Shown piece after piece: positions 5,713 to 9,528 of a DNA stretch of 9,528 bases. The position numbers were made by a program, and so were the translations under genes. Origin of the DNA: Sphaerochaeta sp. (GTDB lineage: Bacteria; Spirochaetota; Spirochaetia; Sphaerochaetales; Sphaerochaetaceae); NCBI GenBank assembly GCA_003456855.1, contig DMOO01000080.1:1-9528 (forward strand), given 5' to 3'. A model generated the notes under the pieces. It did not search any database, was not told where the DNA came from, and saw only the letters and a list, made by a program, of their open reading frames with translations. Position 1 is the stretch's first letter, and every line of letters starts with the position of its first letter.

Positions 5713-6786
5713 TCAGATTGATGTGATCAGAGACACCAGATCAAGATAGAAGCCACGGGTATCATGCTTCCTCATAAGACCGCCCTGGGGCCACATGTGG
5801 TCCCCGTCAAGCTTCGGGAACACATTCCATATGCCGAGTCTTATGTCGGCCCTGTCCAAGGGCTTTGATGGGGCTCCAAAAGGAGCGACAGCAGATATCG
5901 TGTTCACAAGGCCGTCGTTCTCACGCCAGCTCTCGTCTATGACCACCCCGCCCTTGGTCTTACCCTTATAGGCACCAATTCGATATGATTGCCTGTTGAA
6001 CAACTGCTCCATTCTTTTCTTTGGTCTATGTAGTCCATCAGGACATTTTCTAGTGAAACTACAAGGTATGGAGAAATAATAGACTCCAAGAAGCGTGGAA
6101 ATTCGGTTGTTCATTGCCATGGCGTTGTCTATGTGCATGTCAAAACCTGCCGAGTCAGTGGGATCCTTCTCGTCATCCTCCGACTTGAGCTTTGCAGACA
6201 TCAGCTTTGCAAACAGATTGGTCCACCATGGGACCTTCACGTCCTCAGGCTTGAATGAAGGGTCATCATACATGTCGTAGGCCGTGGTGCCGTTCATCGG
6301 TGATGAAATGGCCACAATGGAGTGGATCCTTCCAGACATGCCACCAACAAAGAAAGGTGAGATGTCATCCGGACACGCTTCCCTCTCTTCCCTGTCACCA
6401 TTTGCAAGAAGCTCAGAGAACAGCCTTATGGTGGCACCGCCAAAGGAATGTCCAAGCAGGACAATTCGTGTTGAGCCGTCCCACTTCTCTATCAGAGGAC
6501 AGCCTGTGAAGTCACGTCCGAACCTGTCATGGCGGAATCTCTCGCTGTGGGCCTTGCCATAGTCCACCCTGCAGCCTGCCAACTGGGCATAGAGCTCACA
6601 GGCCCTGTCCCAGGCGCTTCCGGCTGGAGCCACAGATGCTGCATAGCAGTCAAAGCCGTGGCTGCGCAGAAATGCCATGACATCGCCTCCACGCATGCCC
6701 CAGTAGGGCATTCTCTCATAGGCCTTGTCGTAGCTTCCCCAACCGGACAGCCCGTGGACGAAGATGAACTTGAGCTTACTTTTCAT
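5713..6786 (-). CDS. Lipase of the staphylococcal/Geobacillus (family I.5/I.6-like) type, no signal peptide
   Basis: A 357-residue alpha/beta-hydrolase that should hydrolyse ester bonds of lipids. FIFVHGLSGWG (8-17) is the oxyanion-loop start, and PYWGMRGGD and WDRACELYAQLAG (59-71) with VDYG (74-77) are hallmarks of this lipase group. Nucleophile Ser114 lies in GHSFGG; Asp291 (ENDGLVN) and His330 (GDHMW) fit the other triad members. Asp60, His80, His86 and Asp216 match the spacing of the structural zinc site known in these enzymes. Family members are normally secreted, but this one starts directly with MKSKLKFIFVHG, so it looks cytoplasmic unless another route exists. The ATG overlaps the end of the upstream lipoprotein gene by 11 nt (6776-6786) and has no clear Shine-Dalgarno, which points to translational coupling. 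Substrate unknown. Confidence 0.88.
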   Translation of the reverse strand: MKSKLKFIFVHGLSGWGSYDKAYERMPYWGMRGGDVMAFLRSHGFDCYAASVAPAGSAWDRACELYAQLAGCRVDYGKAHSERFRHDRFGRDFTGCPLIEKWDGSTRIVLLGHSFGGATIRLFSELLANGDREEREACPDDISPFFVGGMSGRIHSIVAISSPMNGTTAYDMYDDPSFKPEDVKVPWWTNLFAKLMSAKLKSEDDEKDPTDSAGFDMHIDNAMAMNNRISTLLGVYYFSIPCSFTRKCPDGLHRPKKRMEQLFNRQSYRIGAYKGKTKGGVVIDESWRENDGLVNTISAVAPFGAPSKPLDRADIRLGIWNVFPKLDGDHMWPQGGLMRKHDTRGFYLDLVSLITSI

Positions 6787-7186
6787 CGTTATTTAAAAAG
6801 CAGTTGATGTTCATGCCAGGGTTTTCATCATTGTAGAAGATGATCTGGGTAGTTTTGTTGTCAATTGACCATGTGATCGAATTGTCAGCTTCGATATATT
6901 CCTTACCAAGGACGCTCACAAAGGCATCCAGTATCTGCTGGTAGTTCTCAGTTGTCACATTTCCAGTCAGGTAGGACGACAATGTCGAACCATCGTTTTC
7001 GGTGATCTTAGCCTTGATTCCAGGAATCTTTGGGAGACTCACTCCCCTGAGTTCCTGAACAGCCTCCATCAGTTCAGCATATGAGGACTCAACCATATCC
7101 TCCTCCACCTCAACGATGCAGGAAACGAATATGAACAGACATGCCATAAGTGCAATGAGAATAATAAATGCTTTCTTGTTTTTCAT
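6776..7186 (-). CDS. Small putative lipoprotein, unknown function
   Basis: A 136-residue protein I do not recognise. The start MKNKKAFIILIALMACLFIFVSC gives a lipoprotein-type signal peptide with probable lipidated Cys23 (FVSC is a relaxed lipobox, tolerated in spirochaetes). The mature part begins acidic (IVEVEEDMVESS) and then reads as a small alpha/beta protein with a repeated Asn/Thr-rich character, ending in FYNDENPGMNINCFLNNDEK. I chose ATG 7186-7184 because AGGGGAG (7200-7194) lies 7 nt upstream. The frame is open to an ATG at 7225, but that would place a polar extension before the signal peptide. It is 58 nt downstream of the phosphodiesterase-like lipoprotein and overlaps the lipase by 11 nt, so it may act with them at the envelope, for example as a binding partner. 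Function not inferred further. Confidence 0.75.
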   Translation of the reverse strand: MKNKKAFIILIALMACLFIFVSCIVEVEEDMVESSYAELMEAVQELRGVSLPKIPGIKAKITENDGSTLSSYLTGNVTTENYQQILDAFVSVLGKEYIEADNSITWSIDNKTTQIIFYNDENPGMNINCFLNNDEK

Positions 7187-7192
7187 GTAAAT

Positions 7193-7233
7193 GCTCCCCT
7201 CTTGCCCAAATCCTAGCATGGCCAAAGGGGAGC
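7193..7233 (-). promoter_or_regulatory. Hairpin that sequesters the Shine-Dalgarno of the small lipoprotein gene
   Basis: Perfect 8-nt inverted arms GCTCCCCT (7193-7200) and AGGGGAGC (7226-7233) enclose 25 nt, with partial inner pairing. In the minus-strand mRNA the second arm is exactly the Shine-Dalgarno (AGGGGAG) of the gene starting at 7186. No U run follows, so it is not a terminator. It can lower or regulate initiation of the lipoprotein and, by coupling, of the lipase. Confidence 0.6.
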
Positions 7234-7244
7234 ACGCAACTCAA

Positions 7245-8171
7245 TTAGTCGTTGAAAAGACTTGTATGAGGGTCGCCTTCCATTGTGGAAGGGATTGTGA
7301 TGTTCAGTGCATGGAGGATGATCGGGGCAAGGTCCCTTGGATAGAAGCTGCCCGTCATTCCGTCCGGATTGACAGTGTTTCCACGGATCGCGAAGACGAT
7401 CTTCATCTCAGCCTCAGTGTCACCGCCGTGCTCTCCGTCAGGTGTCCCTCCATGGTCGCAGACCACTATGAACAGGGTCTTTTCTGTATCGTACTTGGAG
7501 AAGATCTCCAGGGCCTGCTCCTGGGCCGTCTTGATCGCATCCATGTGCTCGGTTGTTCCGTAGCCATAGGAATGGCCCGTTTCATCGACCTCGTTCAGGT
7601 GCACGTACAGAAGCTTCGGCAAGGTGGTGTCAAGGTAATCGCAGACAAGGTCTGTGATCTCCTGGTCGCTGTATATGCTTGCGATGAACCTCTGGTCAGG
7701 CACCTTGTGGACCTTGGCCGTGGTCTCTATCAGGCCGTAGTTGATTGGCGTCCAGCCGCAGAAGGATGCCAGTTCGCAGGAAGGGTCCGCATTTCTGATC
7801 ACCTGGAAGACGCTTGGGTACTTTCTGTTGGTGAAGCGCTCGACGCCTATCTTGATGTTGTTGACCTCAAGCTTGTCAGGTGTCACCCCGTGCAGGAAAG
7901 AGCCCCAGTTCTGGGCACTGATCGAAGGGGTCTCACAGGAGTATTCATAGCCGATGGAGCTGTCAGATGTGCCAAAGAAATCTTTGAAGTCATCAATCAC
8001 GGCATCTCCATCTTTGAAGAGTCCACCACCTCCATCTATTCCTATAATTACCACATTCTCGTATGCGGACTCACCCATGTAGGCCGGCTCGTAGGAGCAG
8101 CCGGAAAGGACCAGCAGGATGGCAGACATGGCAAGGACAATTGAACTGAATCTCTTAGAACGTGTATGCAT
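7245..8171 (-). CDS. Alkaline phosphatase-superfamily lipoprotein (phosphodiesterase/phosphatase-like)
   Basis: A 308-residue lipoprotein with a classic signal and lipobox, LVLSGC (Cys25), so anchored in a membrane and facing the periplasm or outside. It carries the full metal-site pattern of the alkaline phosphatase/nucleotide pyrophosphatase superfamily: Asp46 in VVIIGIDGGGG, nucleophile candidate Ser85 in TPSISAQNWGS, Asp196 and His200 in NEVDETGH, Asp239-His240 in VVCDHGG, and His248 in GEHGG. Such enzymes use two zinc ions to hydrolyse phosphate mono- or diesters, or remove phospho-head groups. At about 280 mature residues it is compact and lacks large insertions. TGAGGA (8178-8183) lies 6 nt from the ATG, and the first 17 nt overlap the end of the upstream gene. 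Neighbouring lipase and lipoprotein genes suggest an envelope phospholipid or glycan substrate; this is inference. Confidence 0.88.
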   Translation of the reverse strand: MHTRSKRFSSIVLAMSAILLVLSGCSYEPAYMGESAYENVVIIGIDGGGGLFKDGDAVIDDFKDFFGTSDSSIGYEYSCETPSISAQNWGSFLHGVTPDKLEVNNIKIGVERFTNRKYPSVFQVIRNADPSCELASFCGWTPINYGLIETTAKVHKVPDQRFIASIYSDQEITDLVCDYLDTTLPKLLYVHLNEVDETGHSYGYGTTEHMDAIKTAQEQALEIFSKYDTEKTLFIVVCDHGGTPDGEHGGDTEAEMKIVFAIRGNTVNPDGMTGSFYPRDLAPIILHALNITIPSTMEGDPHTSLFND

Positions 8172-8817
8172 AGCCGATCCTCACTGTTGCGGCGACAAGG
8201 CCAAGGGTCACGAGCCTGGCAAGGCCGGGGACATCTCTACCCTTCTCAAGCTGTATCAAGGTGTATGGGACAATCAGCAGGGAGTCCATCTCATAGGCAT
8301 CGTTGTCATTCGGGACTTCATTCACATGCATCCATCCACCGAAGGGGTAGCCAATGGAGACGAAGAGCCCGTTGTGTTCGTTGATCTTGAAGGTGTATCT
8401 CGCCTGTATTTTCATCAGAAGAATCCAGGCCTTCTCGTACTTTGCAAGGAAGTCCAAATCGCCCTCTCCGTCGTTTATGAAGCCGAAGGCCATGTCAAGG
8501 CCCAGGGAGAGTCTGTTTCTGGTGTTGTCAACGAACTTGAAGGCAGCACCTGCGCCGAATCCATTGAACAGGCCTGAACAGAAACTCTTCCACTGCTCCT
8601 CAGTGGCGTTTCTGTCAATCAAATCAGGGAATACCTTGGTTCCCACAATGGAGAACACAGGATGGACGGATCTGGCATCAACATCGAAGTCCCAAGAGTC
8701 GGTTTCAAAGGTGACCCCTGCGGATGAGATCAAACCAGCTCCGGCTCTGACTGACAAGGCAGAGATCGAGTACAGTGCCGACAAGAGAACAAACAGTATT
8801 ATTAGCAAACGTTTCAT
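8155..8817 (-). CDS. Exported protein, probable small outer-membrane beta-barrel, unknown function
   Basis: A 220-residue protein with a clear signal peptide (MKRLLIILFVLLSALYSISA, cleavage near residue 20). The rest alternates hydrophobic and polar stretches typical of beta-strands (SVRAGAGLIS, GFGAGAAFKFV, RLSLGLDMAFGFI, ARYTFKI, GLFVSIGYPFGG) and ends VRIGYAYTF. A terminal Phe with alternating aromatic residues is the usual outer-membrane insertion signal. I do not recognise a named family; it resembles the small barrels common in spirochaetes. I chose ATG 8817-8815 because the hydrophobic signal follows at once; a TTG at 8829 would add four residues. No good Shine-Dalgarno precedes either. 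The last 17 nt overlap the start of the phosphodiesterase-like lipoprotein gene. It could hold or deliver substrate for its neighbours, but no role is shown. Confidence 0.78.
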   Translation of the reverse strand: MKRLLIILFVLLSALYSISALSVRAGAGLISSAGVTFETDSWDFDVDARSVHPVFSIVGTKVFPDLIDRNATEEQWKSFCSGLFNGFGAGAAFKFVDNTRNRLSLGLDMAFGFINDGEGDLDFLAKYEKAWILLMKIQARYTFKINEHNGLFVSIGYPFGGWMHVNEVPNDNDAYEMDSLLIVPYTLIQLEKGRDVPGLARLVTLGLVAATVRIGYAYTF

Positions 8818-8830
8818 AGCCTGAGGCAAT

Positions 8831-8858
8831 CTTATGTTTTTGAGATCTTATGCGTCAA
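8831..8858 (-). promoter_or_regulatory. Candidate internal promoter before the beta-barrel gene
   Basis: TTGACG (8858-8853) is followed after 16 bp by CATAAG (8836-8831), 5/6 and 4/6 matches to sigma-70 hexamers. It lies in the 50-nt gap between the epimerase stop and the barrel gene. CATAAGAT occurs twice in the gap, 15 nt apart between copies. If used, transcription would start only a few bases before ATG 8817, leaving almost no leader. Confidence 0.3.
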
Positions 8859-8867
8859 GCAATACGA

Positions 8868-9528
8868 TTATTTCTGCTGGTTCTTGAGATAGTCGGTTGC
8901 GTAGTCCTTGAACATCTCGAAAAGTGTGATCTTTGGCTTGTAGCCAAGTTCACGTTCAGCCTTAGAGATGTCGAAGATCTGGCTCCTTCCAAGGGTGCAG
9001 ACATTGTATCTGGTAAGTGGCGGCGCCACCTTGCTTCCGAACAGCTTGAAGAAGAACTCAAGCACTATTGCAAGGCCATAGGCAAGACCGAACGGAAGCT
9101 TCAGGTACTTCGGCTTGGTTCCGAGCTCCTTGAACAGAGCATCTGCAAGCACGGTCATCTTCATCGGTTCCCCGTTGGTGATGTTGTAGACCTGGCCCTC
9201 GGCCTCCGGTCTCTCCATGCAGAGTCTGAGCGAAAGGGCCACATTCTCAATGCAGCATAGATCAGCCATGACATTTCCCTTGTTGAACATCGGGATTCCA
9301 ACTGTGCTGTTGACCTTGACGAACAGAGGCAGCATGTTCTGATCGCCAACTCCGCAAAGGCCTCTTGGGCGAATCATCGCATAAGGGACCTTGCTCTGGC
9401 CTCTGACCAGTTTCTCGGCCATGATCTTGCTCTCCACATAGTGGCTGATATGGTTGTCCTCGTTGTAGTCCTGCTCTGTCAGATGGAGGTTGTTCTCCAG
9501 AGGTTTGACGCTTGGAGATGAGGTGTAG
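8868..9528 (-). CDS. NAD-dependent epimerase/dehydratase or 3-beta-HSD-like dehydrogenase (extended SDR), N-terminus missing
   Basis: The C-terminal 219 residues of a cytoplasmic extended short-chain dehydrogenase; the gene enters from the right edge and reads open to 9527. The first visible residues, YTSSPSV, contain the catalytic Ser/Thr region, and HYVESK supplies the catalytic Tyr-x-x-x-Lys pair (visible residues 30 and 34). Then come RPRGLCGVGD, a substrate-loop segment with MADLCCIENVA (usually MxxVHVDNVA or similar), GQVYNITNGEP, and the family ending IFDISKAERELGYKPKITLFEM. The Rossmann glycine motif lies outside the window. Members oxidise or epimerise nucleotide sugars, sterol-like lipids or polyprenyl-linked groups. 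A frame starting at the internal GTG 9437-9435 would be an artefact, since it falls inside the YVESK motif. It ends 50 nt before the barrel gene, probably in the same unit. Substrate cannot be told. Confidence 0.85.
   Translation of the reverse strand, partial: YTSSPSVKPLENNLHLTEQDYNEDNHISHYVESKIMAEKLVRGQSKVPYAMIRPRGLCGVGDQNMLPLFVKVNSTVGIPMFNKGNVMADLCCIENVALSLRLCMERPEAEGQVYNITNGEPMKMTVLADALFKELGTKPKYLKLPFGLAYGLAIVLEFFFKLFGSKVAPPLTRYNVCTLGRSQIFDISKAERELGYKPKITLFEMFKDYATDYLKNQQK

Noticed and set aside
7191..8144. Long open frame on the plus strand (about 317 codons)
   Set aside because: It lies antisense to the phosphodiesterase-like lipoprotein gene, which has a lipobox and full metal motifs. 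The plus-strand translation has no recognisable motif and is a codon-bias shadow.
1..9528. tRNA, rRNA, CRISPR array, insertion sequence, phage or toxin-antitoxin genes
   Set aside because: I looked for cloverleaf-like segments, regularly spaced repeats, transposase motifs and small paired genes and found none. All long stretches are explained by enzyme, regulator or envelope genes.

Overview
The window looks like chromosomal DNA of a Gram-negative gut or rumen-type anaerobe. A spirochaete (Treponema/Sphaerochaeta-like) is my best guess. It encodes lipoproteins with relaxed lipoboxes, a small exported protein with an outer-membrane-like C-terminal Phe, and plant-polysaccharide enzymes. The lineage is an inference from protein character, not from a marker gene. 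Every gene I can support lies on the minus strand, so the biology reads from high to low coordinates.

Region 1 (9528 to 5713) is a compact block with overlapping or closely spaced genes: the C-terminal part of a short-chain dehydrogenase-type NAD-dependent epimerase/dehydrogenase; a small exported, probably beta-barrel protein; a lipoprotein of the alkaline-phosphatase/phosphodiesterase superfamily with a complete two-metal site; a small lipoprotein I do not recognise; and a lipase of the staphylococcal/Geobacillus type that lacks a signal peptide. The 17-nt and 11-nt overlaps argue for translational coupling. A hairpin between the phosphodiesterase and the small lipoprotein buries the Shine-Dalgarno sequence of the latter. 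The set suggests envelope lipid or phospho-lipid/glycan turnover, but no pathway can be named.

Region 2 (5712 to 1) looks like a hemicellulose (arabinoxylan-like) utilisation locus. A 265-bp AT-rich regulatory gap precedes an exported multidomain esterase (GH2-like sugar-binding sandwich, a middle domain, and a CE1/esterase-D-like hydrolase). The esterase gene ends in a 12-bp GAAA-loop terminator. Next come a cytoplasmic GH3 enzyme of the beta-xylosidase type, another intrinsic terminator, and an AraC-family regulator. Nineteen bases after the regulator is the start of a sugar isomerase gene (L-fucose/L-arabinose isomerase-like), cut by the window edge.

The working picture for Region 2 is that the exported esterase removes acyl (feruloyl or acetyl) groups, imported oligosaccharides are cut by the GH3 enzyme, the isomerase feeds the sugar into central metabolism, and the AraC protein senses a sugar. 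No transporter, RNA gene, mobile element or CRISPR array is visible. The most useful new observations are the terminator hairpin that rules out the longest GH3 start, the sequestered Shine-Dalgarno, the palindrome next to the esterase promoter, and the unusual envelope gene set.
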